Assembly (NCBI GenBank): GCA_951804985.1
Contig: OX638134.1
Span: 1,116,001 to 1,180,000 of the forward strand
DNA length: 64,000 nucleotides
Source of the DNA: Dryomyza anilis
Lineage: Eukaryota; Arthropoda; Insecta; Diptera; Dryomyzidae
Reading direction: 5' to 3'
Positions 36,363 through 49,344 of this stretch are shown here, piece after piece. The notes below the pieces were generated by a model. The model worked only from the letters and a program-made list of their open reading frames with translations, searched no databases and was not told where the DNA came from. The translations under genes and the position numbers were made by a program. Every line of letters begins with the position of its first letter. Positions within the stretch are counted from its first letter, which is position 1.

Positions 36363-36779
36363 AGTGATTGTAAAGTGGTCGAGTACATCTCGTGTGATAA
36401 ATGTCAAGTTAAATTGTGGACATGCAGCAGTTGTTAGAATTTGTTATTAGTAAAGTTGTTTATTAAAGTGAATTAATAAAGTTAATTGTTATAATTTAAA
36501 CCAAACACTCTTATGTGTTTTTATTTTGTACACAATCCAGAGATACGAACTCGTAGAACAGTTTTCCGTAGACTGAATTTTCGTAACAATATCAAGCAGC
36601 ACTATTTTACAATTAGATACATAAACCTTACAGGAATTATAAATCTGTTTATTTGATGTTATTAAAAACATTAAATTGAAATTCAGTGAATGAAATCTTC
36701 CATATGACGAATCTGATAGTTGATGAAAAAATTCACAACATTTATGAATAAAATCATAATATTGAAGATGTTTTCTGTA

Positions 36780-38024
36780 TATAAGGCATTCATATAATTT
36801 TAAAAATATTATTCAATATTCTATACCTTAAAAGAATGTAATATCTTAAATTTCATTCTTTTCCAATTCCGCTTTTCTTTACAACTTAATATATGTGATT
36901 ATCTTGTGTTATAAAAAGAAAACTTTTTGATATACATAAATATTAAAGAACCCAAATTAAACTGTTTCAGGTAACATGCGTAAATTTCCACAAATGTGTA
37001 GACAATCACATAAAAGTAACAAAAAGCTTCCCGACAAAGTTCTTTGTATACGAATTTTCCCATGCCTCCTGGGTCTAGACTTTGACTACACATCGAAACA
37101 AGATTTCTATTGATGATGCCCTTATTTGATGACGATGACGACGTGCCCGAAACAATACATCCCACCAACCAGGTCTGCCAGAAGGAGTAGTACGAAGACA
37201 CGTGAGACACGCAATGTTAAGAAAAATCAAAGAGAGTTCGATAAAGTAGAGGAGTACAAGAAAAAAAAAACACACATGAAAAAAAAAAAAACAAAAGTTG
37301 GGGACAACGAGTATGGGCACAGACAGACAAACAGTGAAATAGACATAAAACACGCGTACAAGAGACAATAAAAATATACAAAACAATAATAAAAGTGGCA
37401 ACACAAAATCGAGCACAAAAACTAAAACTAAAACACGATCACAGAAATAGCAAAAACATGCGAAATACATCGATTTTGTGCGTTTTTATAAAGGCGAAGG
37501 ACACACACATAAATTAAGGCAATGCCAGGAGGTACTAGAGCTGGAGGCGAGCGAACAAATGGCAGCATGTAGTTTTAGTGCCCGAGGGCCCAAGTTGTAG
37601 ACAAACAACACCTTTATCGTCGCTGCGCCCCCTTTTGCACAATTGGTACCTTGTACGCAGCAAAAGGAGCCGAAGTAAAAACTTGTGTCAATAATTTATG
37701 CGAAACAAATCAGTGAACATGAGAATTGTCGCCTAGCACAAGGGTCTTCTTGTATTGGACAATTTACCTGGTATTGCAAATGGAATTTAAACGAAGATTT
37801 TTAAAGGATTTGTTGCGAAGAAACATGCAAATTTATTGTGGGTTGATTGAAATTATTAGCAATTGATTTCAAGATCTTTTTACAAGTTTATTAAATAAAA
37901 TTGAATTAGTTGGTATAAAGTGCAAGACTATTTTGATAAAGAGTACTTGAATTATATGGACTTTATGGTCTGATAGTGAAAATCAAAATATATAGTTAGT
38001 TCGTTCTAGCTAGTTTGTTTTTCG
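36780..38024. other. No gene seen
   Basis: Mixed sequence. The overlapping frames on both strands at 37075-37470 are low-complexity (K-rich on plus, F/L-rich on minus). 37500-37700 is GC-richer. Nothing recognised. Confidence 0.5.
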
Positions 38025-39590
38025 ACACTTTAGACTATTCTTTAGACTAGACATAAGACTATACTTCAGACTATATTTCTGACTATATTTTAGACTATAT
38101 TTTAGACTATACTTTCGACTTAACTTTTCGCTGTTCTATAGAATATACTTTAGACTATTTTATAGACTATACTTTGGACTATACTTTGGACTACACTTTG
38201 GACTATACTTTAGACTATATTTTAGACTATGCTTTAGACTATACTTTAGACTATACTTTAGACTATGCTTCAGACTATGTTTTAGACTATAGTTTAGACT
38301 ATTCTTTAGACTATAATTTAGACTATACTTTAGACTATGCATCAGACAAAACTTTAGACTATGCTTTAGACTTTGTTGTAGACTATTCTTTAGACTATAC
38401 AGTAGACTATACTTTAAACTATTCTTTAACCTATACTTTAGACTATTCTGTAGACTATGCATTAGACTACACTTTAAACTATTCTTTAGACTATACTTTA
38501 GACTATACTTTAAACTATACTTTAGACTATACTTTGGACTATACTTTGGACTATACTTTGGACTATACTTTAGACTATACTTTAGACTATACTTTGGACT
38601 ATACTTTAGGATAAACTTTAGACTATATTTCTGACTATTTTTTAGACTATACGTTGGACTATACTTTGGACTATACTTTGGACTATACTTTGGACTACAC
38701 TTTGGACTATACTTTAGACTATGCTTAGACCATTCTTTAGACTATGCTTCAGACTATACTTTAGACTATACTTTGGACTATACTTTAGGATAAACTTTAG
38801 ACTATGCTTTAGACTATGTTGTAGACTATTCTTTAGACTATACTTTGGATTATACTTTAGACTATGCTTAGACCATTCTTTAGACTATGCTTCAGACTAT
38901 GCTTTAGACTATATTTTAGACTATTCTTTAGACTATACTTTGGACTATACTTTAGGATAAACTTTGGACTATATTTCTGACTATTTTTTAGACTATACGT
39001 TGGACTATACTTTGGACTATACTTTGGACTACACTTTGGACTATACTTTAGACTATGCTTAGACCATTCCTTAGACTATGCTTCAGACTATACTTTAGAC
39101 TATACTTTGGACTATACTTTAGGATAAACTTTAGACTATGCTTTAGACTATGTTGTAGACTATTCTTTAGACTATACTTTGGACTATACTTTAGACTATG
39201 CTTAGACCATTCTTTAGACTATGCTTCAGACTATGCTTTAGACTATATTTTAGACTATACTTTAGACTATACTTTGGACTATACTTTAGGATAAACTTTA
39301 GACTATATTTCTGACTATTTTTTAGACTATACGTTGGACTATACTTTGGACTATACTTTGGACTACACTTTGGACTATACTTTAGACTATGCTTAGACCA
39401 TTCTTTAGACTATGCTTCAGACTATACTTTAAACTATACTTTGGACTATACTTTAGGATAAACTTTAGACTATGCTTTAGACTATGTTGTAGACTATTCT
39501 TTAGACTATACTTTAGACTATACTTTGGACTATACTTTGGACTAGACTTTAAACTATACTTTAGACTATACTTTAGACAATGCAATTTCT
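38025..39590 (+). repeat. 12-bp repeat (ACTTTAGACTAT) with a 334-bp higher-order unit
   Basis: The base unit is ACTTTAGACTAT with variants (TTGG, CTTCAG, GTTGTAG). From about 38630 a longer block repeats with period 334 bp; its landmarks (ATGCTTAGACCATTC) start at 38719, 39053 and 39387. Because 12 is a multiple of 3, both strands have long open frames (LDYT or SLKY repeats), which are a by-product of the repeat. The unit decays into a looser form up to about 39700. Confidence 0.93.
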
Positions 39591-41529
39591 GAAGACTATT
39601 CATTAAACTTTTTTTACTATTTTTAGGTTATTATTTAGTCTATTCTTCGGACTTTACTTCAGGCTATTACTTAGACTTTTCAGAATATTATGCCTTTGAC
39701 TACTATATTACTTTGAGTAGTATTTTTTTAAAGAATTCTTCAAACTAATCCTTACATTATTCTTCTATTTTTAAGACTTTAAGTAGTCTTTTTTTATGAA
39801 TCTATAAACTCCATCTATAAACTTCCAACTCCAATATTGGTCTCAACGATGAGGTATTTTCATTTTTAAAACCTATTCATTTAGTTTTATATCTAAAACA
39901 ACAATATTAATTAAATGTTTTTGATTTTTATTTCAACATTTATCTATTTTTTGTACTCTGCATACGGCAAAATAAATTTCCCCAAGAATGTCATTCAAGT
40001 TCATAGACAAAAAAATGCAGAGACACTAACAGCCTGGTAGACAAATTCCCAAAAATTGACAATCAACAGACAGTGTCGAAGTAGACCGAGAAGACCAAGC
40101 AAAAGGAGAGGACCGACCAAACGCTTTGGAGGATGAATAGTTGTCGGTCGTTGCATGGCACGTAGGGACAGCCCGAAATTGGGTTTGATTTAAATTGAGT
40201 TTGAACAGGACAATTTTAGTTTATTGTTGTTGTACTCGCCATTGACGTATGTCTCCGTCTCCATCTATCTAGTTCCAACTTGTGCACAGAGAGAGATTTT
40301 ATACGAGATTTAAGACAGTTGAAGTTTTACGAAAACAGGACACGCTCAAGGGATCCTTGAGCGCGCGGAGTCGGTGTGTGTTGCGAGGGCGAATGTACTG
40401 AGCTCAACAAATGCCAAAGACAATAAAAAAGTTAAGTAGAGATTTTTTATTTTTCTTTTTTTTTGCCAACACAAATCAAAAACAATTTCGATTTTTATTT
40501 TTCGCACGGTTGCTGCTGGTTTAAAATTAAATGTGACCAAAACAAAAGAAACCTCAATAAAAATAAAATCTAAAAAGAATTCAACAGAAATGGCTAAAAG
40601 TAAAACTGCTTAAAGCCGCTTAAACAAACATAAAATATTTGAAACATTGAAACGTTGGGGGCTGAGTTCATAAAACCAAAGCCACAATGCACTTTATTGA
40701 CTACGACGGTAACAAAGATTTTAATCATGATGACAACAGTTTAGAGCAGCAATAAAATGATTTTAGCTCTATAAAAAATAAATAAATACCCCAACCACAA
40801 GCAAAAGCACAAGCAAAGGCAACGGATTTGGCAGTAGAAGAAAAAGCAAAAAAAAGAACCTCCATCAACGGAAATGCCTGACTGTAAACTAAAATAGGTG
40901 TCAGTTAAAATGCACTTTTTAAGAGCCTCTTACAAATGCTGTTTATAATAAAGTTTTTATTATGCTGATCTGATCTGAGCTGATCATGGGCTTCATAAAA
41001 AATTTCTTTAAATGACACATAAAACGACGATCATTTCGCCTGAATGATTTTAATATTTACTGCCATTTAATGCAGCGCCCGCGCCATTGTAGGCCGGCTT
41101 TTAGGCGAGAAAAGCGGCGGGATGGAAGTGGCTGTGAAGTGGCAATAAAGCCATAATGCAAACGTTAAATATTTTGAGTCATAAATACCGCTTATAATTA
41201 AGACTGGCTTAGAGCGCGCCTCCGAAATCGATGACTGTTGTGGGAAAAGCTATGTAGAAGAGTAGCTTAAAGTATAGGCCTAGAAAACTTGCCAATGGCA
41301 ACTAATTAAAGTATTAAGATGCGCGTGAATTTGTGCAACGATGGAATTTTTGACAGCTTAAAAATTAAAAAATCTACTTATTTCAAATTTCATAATTTTT
41401 TCTGTTATACCATAAAGCTGCTAAAGTATATTTTATAAACAGCAATGTGATTGAATGATATTAAAAGTGCTGCTAATGTTTCTCATCTTCTAAAATATTA
41501 CGCATTTCAATACATAATATAAGGCTTTG
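39591..41529. other. No gene seen
   Basis: Ordinary mixed DNA. 41030-41330 is GC-richer with a GCGCCCGCGCC stretch. No open frame of note apart from a short minus one (40346-40540). Confidence 0.5.
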
Positions 41530-43080
41530 GAGCATATGAAGAGTGCGCGAAAAACTACGCGAATTTTTTAAATTAAATGTTAAAATTGGAATTTATGAAG
41601 TTTTTTAGTAATATTAAATATTAAATCTGTTCATCTCACCTCGCCATATATTTTCTAATGACTACCTATAAAAAAGACAAACAGTAGGACAAAAAGAAAC
41701 ACATACAATTTTTTTTTGGCTTAAACGAAAAAAATACCTATAAAAAAACTGATTTGCATATGGTCTGCTGAAATTTTCTAGCACATAATTTCCGCATAAT
41801 TTGGTTTGTATTAGAGTATTTTAAAGTGTTCGAAAAACTGCGCGAAATTTTAATTATATTGAAAAACTACTATTTAAAGAATTATTAAAATGTACCGACG
41901 ATTTTTCGCCTGTCCTCATTTCAGCATGCATTTGAAATTAAAACGTTATATAGCAATAGTCGAACAAAAAGACACAAATAATAAATATAAGTTTTTGTTT
42001 GAAAGAAAGTACAATAATTAATAAAAAAAAAACTGTTAATAATGTCGCTGCAAAATCGCTGCATGGACGCATTTGAATGTGGTCGAAAACTGCACGAAAT
42101 TCAAATTAAATTAAAAATAGTGCAATTTTAAAGTGGGTCATTAAGTTATGTCTCTGACTTCATTCCAAAAATATGCATCCGATTTTGAAAATTTATAAGA
42201 ATAACAAAAAGTAAATGCAGATAAACAAAAAAGCAAAAACATTACTTAAAGAAACACCGATTCGAAACACGTATTCTTGATATAGTCCAATTATAGCATA
42301 TTCTCTGTTGCAGGGAAGCAGTTAAGACTGCGCGAAAAACTATAATTTCAAGATTTTTTCAATAAGCAGTGCGTAGGACACAAATATTGAAAATTGTGCA
42401 TTTCTGCAAAATTGAAAACATTGAAACATTTTAAAGTACGCGAAAAACTGCGCGAAAATGATAAAACAAAGGTTTGATGAGTTTTTATAATAATTTAAAG
42501 TTTTTAAGCGATTTTGTATCTGAACTTGAAATTTATAAGAATACGAAGAGTAAAAGGTATACAAGAAAATGTATATAAAAATGGAATATAAATTTTGGTA
42601 TAGAAAAAAGCATAAATACTTTTAAATGAAGTACAAAGCGCAATATATAGTACATATTAGCATATTATGCGTTGCACGAAAATATTAAAACTGCGCGAAA
42701 AATTCGAAAAACTATAATTTTTCAAACGAAAAAAAAAAAATGAAATTTCATAGCAGGACAAAAAGACATAAAGAAAAAGTAATTTTTTAAATAATGGACA
42801 AAAGGTCATAAAAACCCTTATTTGCTTCATCAAATAAAAAAAAGGTATTAATTTGCTGTAGACTAATAAAATAATATATTTCAACACTAAATGGATGGAT
42901 TGGAGCCTTTTAAAGTACACGAAAAACTGCGCGAAATTTGAATTAACTGATAAAACTACAGTTTGAGGAGTTATTATAATAATTTTGAAACAATGAGACA
43001 CCTTCTGCGTCTGACTACATTCCAAAAATATGCATTTGAAAATGAGAACTTATAAAAAATAACTGATGAAAAAACTTCAA
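41530..43080 (+). repeat. Degenerate ~250-bp repeat with GCGCGAAAAACTGCGCGAA, part 1
   Basis: The core motif recurs near 41548, 41832, 42084, 42330, 42437, 42688 and 42917. Other shared parts are GCGTCTGACTTCATTCC, AAAAATATGCATTTG and CTTATAAGAATAACAAA. Units are strongly diverged. Open frames across it are broken between units. Confidence 0.7.
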
Positions 43081-43639
43081 AAAATGTAAAGCTGACAAAA
43101 TAAAATTTATAAACTGCTTTAAAGCACGTTTATCGCAAGCTGCATAAATTATAAATTTAAGCGAATTAACACATTTTGCCATAAAAATTGCAGTTTATAA
43201 AATTTACATAAATCACGCAAAAATTCAAAGGCAATAAAAGTTGATTTAAAGCAGCCAGAATAAGATGAAGCTGCACAGAAATAGCGGAACATGAGATAAA
43301 GAGTTGTAATAAATAATGGTGGCCTGTGTTTTGTGTGACACAAACAAATGACAAAAATGCAGTTCAAAAGAAAAGGGCAGCTTCTGGTGAAATACATAAA
43401 AAAACAGAACATGTGAATCATATAAGAGAAGAATGCACAATAAATACGAATTCCTCTAAATTGCATAAAACGCCTGAATGCAAAGCCGAATTAATTATAT
43501 AAATAAGGATGCATTTAATGAGCTCTAAAAGTTTGTGAACTAAAAATCCGCACTTAACAGTTTCTTTATCTTGAGGTTACAATTTACCATAAATAAAATC
43601 TAAAAAATATATAAAGTTTTTATGTGTTTTCAATTCTAA
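43081..43639. other. No gene seen
   Basis: AT-rich with overlapping short minus frames (43149-43466) that carry no recognisable feature. Confidence 0.5.
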
Positions 43640-44240
43640 TGAAATGTTTATTTAATTTTTAATACCGCAACGAGAGTGCAACTGTAAGATACGCTACGCA
43701 TCCGCACGTTCATTGAAGTATCTAAGAGCTCCCTGCCTTCATACATTAGCAAATGATTTGTCTGAACAATTAGCTCAGTTGTGCGCTCGGAAGGTGTAGT
43801 CAGCAGCAGCACCGCATAGATGCGATAGATACCGAGTAATGGTAACGCATGAGTGCAGCTGGAATGCATCCGACGCGCGCGCAACGTTATCTGTATCTAT
43901 CATACGCGCCAATCGGAACAAGTACTAGCAACTCATAGTTGCGGCGCGTTCATCAGCATCATGCGGCGGCGGCATAGAAACCGCACTTCAAACGACAAGT
44001 GTAGTCGCTACAGTGGCACAAATTGGCAAAACATTCGCCAGCAACAGTCACTGATTTTGTGCACATCTCACGGTGTCTCACGGTGTCTCACTGCAAGTGC
44101 AGCCGAACTCGAAACAATTTACGGCACTTTAAATGTTTCGTCGGGTAGTCGTCGTGGAGAACGTTTGGCTCTCGGGGATGAATGTGTTGTGTCGAGGGAA
44201 GGAATGCCGTGGTTTTACTAGAATGCAACGTTGATTGATT
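43640..44240. other. GC-richer island between the two parts of the 250-bp repeat
   Basis: CpG-rich DNA with CGGCGGCGGC at 43962 and a tandem TCACGGTGTC at 44069. A plus-strand frame 43853-44221 lacks an ATG at its start and matches nothing I know. Its composition resembles promoter or leader sequence of fly genes, but no splice or Inr arrangement is convincing. Confidence 0.3.
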
Positions 44241-44384
44241 TCAATTTTAGTTTTTGAATTGAATGCAATGCAATGAATAATGAAGAACGCAAAACGAACA
44301 CAGACGAAAGTGTTCTACTTTCGATTGAGTGTGATTAAATGAAATGTGAGAAGATGCGGATGTTTTTCTTCTTCTAAAATAGTA

Positions 44385-45170
44385 TAATTCAACACATAAT
44401 ATGAGTCATATGAAGCATTAGAGAGTACGCGAAAACTGAGCGAAAATTTAATTAAATGGAAAAAATAAAATTTGATGAGTAGTTATATTTAAAATTGCGC
44501 GAAACGTTAACTAAATTGCATAAATAGAATTTGTAGAGTTTTTGTTATACAATTTTAAAATCTAAAGTAGTCGTCTATTTGATAGAGCTGTATTTGATAA
44601 TGAAATATTTTAAAATGACCGAGACATGAAGTTGTAATACAAATATACATAATACTTTGCCATTTCATCACTTTATGTGATATAGGAGCATATCAAATGT
44701 GCCCGAAAAACTGCACGAAATTTTGATTAGATGGTAAACTGTATTTTTTTGAGTATTTTTTAATAGTTGTAAGTAGTGTGGTATTGATTATGTGTCTTAA
44801 ATCATTTCACCGTCCAGGATTTGATAATAAAAATAAATTGCCAATTCAAAACTTTTGTTGCATAGTGGGATAGCATATAAAAAGTGACCGAAAAAAAGGA
44901 CGAAATTTTAATTGAAACAAAACAAATGACTCAAAATATACTTTACTTTTTTTAATACATTTTACGACTTGGCATTGAATAGCAGGATTTAAAAGTGCGC
45001 GAAAAACTGCAGGAAAATTTAATTCAATGGTTAAAACTCCAATTTAAACAGTATTTTTTATTATTTAAAATTTTGAAAAAGTACGCCAACGATTTATGCG
45101 TCTGACCTCATTACAGCGGCATGCATTTGATAATGAAAACCTATAAGAATAACAAAGAGCAAAAGTAGTA
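44385..45170 (+). repeat. Degenerate ~250-bp repeat, part 2
   Basis: The same family as 41530-43080, with core motifs near 44425, 44506, 44702, 44888 and 44998 and the CGTCTGACCTCATTACAG / CATGCATTTGATAATG part at 45100. The GC-richer segment 43640-44240 separates the two parts. Confidence 0.65.
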
Positions 45171-46164
45171 AGACAAAAATACAAAAATAATAAATACTCT
45201 TTGAAGCTTAGCCTGAAAGAAAGGGAACCATTGAAAGAAAAACCGACTTGCAATACAGTAGCTCGACTCAACGTTAAGCTCTACCAAAGACGCACGAGGG
45301 ATCCATTAAAAAAAATAAAAACGTGGATATGACATTCATAAAGAAAACATAATAAACATGGGGGCCTCTGACGGTTGACTTCATGCCAACCACAACATGC
45401 TGCATTAATAAAGTGGGGACAGCCATGAGTCTGGGGGTTCGACCGACTGACTGACTAACTGACTCTCGTGGCATACTTCGCCTCTACTGCTGCGGTGTCA
45501 TCGGATCGGATTGGATCGTGCAGCTGCGTTTCATATTGGAAAAAATTAACTATGCAGAATCGTGTTTAGCCACTTTTTGGCTGCACTTCGCGCACTTCTC
45601 TGGACTTTGTGCCATATCACTCAGTACTGTTCGAAGAGCTCTCAGCCGTTGTTCCCGTGCTTTATGAACTTCGTGCGCAGGCAGCTAGCTTTTTTATGAG
45701 TTTCGTGGTTATGGCTGCTTGACACTTGGTACTCGTGTTCTTGGCGCTTCTTCCTATTCGGAGGCGGTGGGTACTACATAATATGTGTGGGGGGCACACT
45801 TAATGCAGTGGTACTCTGTGTATGCATTGTAAGGGGGTCAAATTTGAGTATTTGTGTTTCATGTCAAAATGCTAATGAAGCGCATTTCAATTGAGCTGCC
45901 TGGCTGGCAGTTGGGGCCAAGCGCAGTTCTGCGTTGTGCCGTCGCACCACGTTTTGCATAATTTAGGCTCATTTTGAGAAAGCTATGTACATCACTTGGT
46001 GGCTCCTTTCTAAACGTGACGATTGCAATCACGGGTTATCAGCTAAAATCAAGAAACATATTTATTCTGGCCATAGTGTCAAACGATAAATTTTGCAATC
46101 AATTGAAGAGGATTCTGAATATTGCAAAACTGAAAATTTCAATGTTTAAATAATTCAACTTTTC
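45171..46164. other. No gene seen
   Basis: Mixed composition, GC-richer at 45460-45980. Contains ACCGACTGACTGACTAACTGACTC at 45442 as a small repeat. No gene signal. Confidence 0.5.
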
Positions 46165-46830
46165 AAAAAAAAATTATTTTCTCACTAAACATCTATTTTT
46201 CATTATAATTTTAGTTTTTCACTAAAAATTCAATTTTTCACTTAAAATTCAATTTTTCACTACAAATTCAATTTTTCACTAAAAATTCAATTTTTCACTA
46301 AAAATCTAATTTTTGACTAAAAATTCAATTTTTCACTAAAAATTCAATTTTTCACTAAAAATTCAATTTTTCACTAAAAATTCTAATTTTCACTAAAAAT
46401 TCAATTTTTCACTAAAAATTTAATTTTTCACTAAAAATTAAATTTTTCATTAAAAATTCAATTTTTCACTAAAAATTCAATTTTTCACTAAAAATTCAAA
46501 TTTTCACTAAAAATTCAAATTTTCACTAAAAATTCAATTTTTCACTAAAAATTCAATTTTTCACTAAGAATTCAAATTTTCACTAAGAATTCAAATTTTC
46601 ATTAAAAATTCAAATTTTCACTAAAAATTCTAATTTTTACTAAAAATTAAAATTTTCACTAAAAAATTAAAATTTTCACTAAAAATTAAATTTTCACTAT
46701 TAACTCAATTTTTCACAGAAAATTAAATTTTTAACTGAAATTATATTTTTCACTAAAAATTTAGTATCTCACTAAAAATTAAAGTTTTTACTAAATACAA
46801 TTTATAACTCAAAATAAAATTTTTCAATAC
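46165..46830 (-). repeat. 19-bp minisatellite, array 4
   Basis: Minus-type units, fairly regular from 46220 to 46600 and decayed at both ends (CACTATTAACTC, CACAGAAAATT). Confidence 0.93.
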
Positions 46831-49344
46831 AAATTTTATGTACAATTTTAATTTACAAAATTTAAATTTCCGCACAAAATAAAAAATTCCATATTATATA
46901 TATTTCTGTGAATAGATGTTATAACTATTGTAAAATAAAAAATGGGTTGGTTGAAGTGCAAAAAAAAAACCGATGATTTTTCCAGCGGCAATAATTTACA
47001 TAAGCAAAATGTGTTTGAGGATTTGAAGAACGACGATGATGATGATCTTGTCTCCTGCTCACATATTAAACTGACAATTTTTGTGAAGCTAGTTTGAGCC
47101 AAAAATATAACAAAATACGAAAAAAGGATACGTTAAGAAAACTGCAAAAAGACGACAGACTCGCTACGAAAAACTTGGAGGAATATTATGTATTTGAAGG
47201 CAAGCAGCAGAAATGCTTATGAAAATAAGCAGAAATCCTGTCGGAATCACAGCATGTCAACGTGTTGTCAACAGAATGTTCGGCATTTTTGTTGCGAACA
47301 CATTGAAGTTGCGCTCCCAGCAGGAATTGTCATTGTTGATGACAAGAACATAAATTGTACATGATGGGCATTTTGAAATTCTTCATGTCTACAAAGATTT
47401 CATAACAAATTATGTCACACGGAAATTTTGTAATATTTATTTTATATTTATTAAATTAATCTTATATGAAATATCAGTACCACATTAACCCATTAACGGC
47501 TGTTGTGTAGAAAAATACACAAAAATGGTGTAATCTTAGAAAAAATCTAGCTAGAACCAGTTGAGTGGTAACGCCTTTTATTTTTCATGGAATGGTAGAG
47601 TATAGCACCATTCAAAATTAATTTTATAGTCATGTAACCTTGGGTGGTTAAAACTAAGCAAGTTTAAAATGTCGGAAATACTGCATGAAAATGGTACTGG
47701 AAAAGGGGAGGGGGAGAGCAAAAATTTGAAGTCCATCTTGATGCCCAGAAGCCTTAGGTGTTACAACAATATATTTACGTCTGTGGGATCCCTTACCTAG
47801 TCTACATAAAGGATATAATGGCATTGGTATTTAAATACTTCATTCACTGTTAGTGGCTACCAAAATATACAGAATCTTGAATATTTTAATATAAAAATGC
47901 AACATTTTAAATGGAAAATAATTAAATTAAATAAATGTATTCGAAAAATATGTAAAAAAAACATAAAACATGGAAAATTGCCATTTCTGTATGGGTTAAT
48001 GGGTTCACATATCGATGAATATAAAGAAAAACATGAGATTTGAAAAATACTACGTATTTGTATGGTTTTCCTAAATCTGGACGAATCAATCGAGGAACAG
48101 TCTTTAATGGGTTAAGGTTTATCGACAAATGCATGATGTGGTCAACATTTATATGATATTTTTAAAGGGTTAAAAAGCTATTGGTCATCTGTGTTTTTGA
48201 CCTGACATAGAGAAATAATTGAGTAATGATTATGTACACTTCCTACTGGGTCTGCTGCTTCTATAGGGACTCGGCGATAAGCAGTCAGGATATGCAGCCA
48301 GTTTCTCCATACAGAAGCTATTGGCAGCTGAAAGGCTGCTGAAGGTGTCAGCTGAAGCAAGCTTTCAAGCTTACTTACTGTCAGGAAGTAGGCAAGAATA
48401 CATAAAATACGAAATAAGTAAGAAAAAAAAACACGAAAACTACAAATGTGAACAGTGCCAAGAGCAGCAACTACTGCGGGTGAAGAGTCCTTTTTTTTTG
48501 GTCTGCTGCTGCTGCTCCTCGTTGGCAAGAGTTTCACATGCGAAACATGTTCAACATTTTGTTGACACACACATGAGTGCTCAGGCAGAGGCTTAAAATG
48601 CCGAACATGCGATGCAATGAGTTGAGTTGAGTTCGGTTGAATTGAGTTGAGTTGAGACGTGCAGCAAGGATTCAGACAAACCAATAGATGGATGACAGGC
48701 AGTCAGTCAGACGGACGGACAGACAGACAGGCAGACAGCGCCAGGCGAATGGCAGGCAACGCCTCAAGTTACAAAGCTCAAAATAGCAAAATTATGCCTT
48801 GTTTTGCATTTTACATAAATTTTCGAAAAGCAACAAAGTAGGCAGACTTGAAGGCTACTTTTTTATTTTCGCAAGTCTAGACTTTAAAGCCACACCACAG
48901 CGCGACTTAAGCTAATTTTAGTTTGTGTTTTAAAAAGAGAATTTCTACAGATATTAAAACGTAGTATTAAAATAGTAAAAGCTTACCATTAATTTCAAGT
49001 TGTAATTAAAAAGCTTTAGAACATACCTGAAATGAGAGAGAAAATGATAAAATTTTATTAATGTTTTTTGTATTTTTTAGTCATGCGAAAAAATAACTTA
49101 AAATATGAGCACAATATAGAGAAAATGATCAGCGTAAAGCACAAACGATCGCAAGCTTTCAAAGTTATCACCCTGTGCTTGCATGCGCAAAGCGACGGAC
49201 AGTCTGAGAAGCACTGCAGTGGCGAGCTTTTGAGTCTGTACGAACTGCTGTTATTTGATAGCAAATATTTGGTTATAAAATAATTTAAAAACAAAAACAT
49301 TTTTTGTTTTTATTTGTCTTTAAAAATTTAATTTTTCATAAGAC
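46831..49344. other. No gene seen; simple repeats at 48620-48740
   Basis: GAGTTGAGTT repeats at 48618-48656 and GGACGGACAGACAGACAGGC at 48713. The minus frame 48178-48684 (168 codons) has no family character and overlaps these simple repeats. CGACGATGATGATGATC lies at 47030. Confidence 0.5.

Larger units (their letters stand above)
36094..36588 (+). mobile_element. Solo LTR of a retrotransposon with 4-bp target duplication
   Basis: A 495-bp unit begins TGTTACGAAAA and ends TTTTCGTAACA, so it has TG...CA termini in inverted form. It is flanked by a perfect 4-bp duplication ATAT (36090-36093 and 36589-36592), as made by LTR-retrotransposon integrases. No second LTR or internal region is nearby, so it is a solo LTR, probably left by LTR-LTR recombination. 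It contains a promoter (TATATA at 36326, Inr TCAGT at 36358) and AATAAA at 36475, which set its direction as plus. It interrupts a MITE copy (35490-36779). The 4-bp target suits Ty3/gypsy-type elements, but the family is not identified. Confidence 0.88.
35490..36779 (+). mobile_element. TA-flanked MITE family, copy C, split by the solo LTR
   Basis: The left part matches copy B (TTCATAATATTAATAGCTAC, ACAAAACATCAATG, then GAGTTCTCAAG... related motifs), followed by a T-rich core with CGAAAAAA. The right part (36593-36779) matches the inverted left end of copy A (GAATCTGATAGTTGATG, ending TTTTCTGTA). The LTR at 36094-36588 interrupts it. The left limit is approximate. Confidence 0.6.

Noticed and set aside
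36086..36388. 100-codon minus frame in the solo LTR
   Set aside because: Lies wholly in the LTR against its transcription direction; LTRs are not expected to code.
37075..37470. 131-codon minus frame
   Set aside because: F/L/V low complexity opposite an A-rich stretch; no motif.
38160..39603. Long open frames with repeated LDYT (plus) or SLKYS (minus)
   Set aside because: They arise because the 12-bp repeat unit is a multiple of three; no unique sequence, and both strands are open alike.
48178..48684. 168-codon minus frame
   Set aside because: No recognisable domain, composition without coding character, and its 5' part overlaps GAGTT simple repeats.
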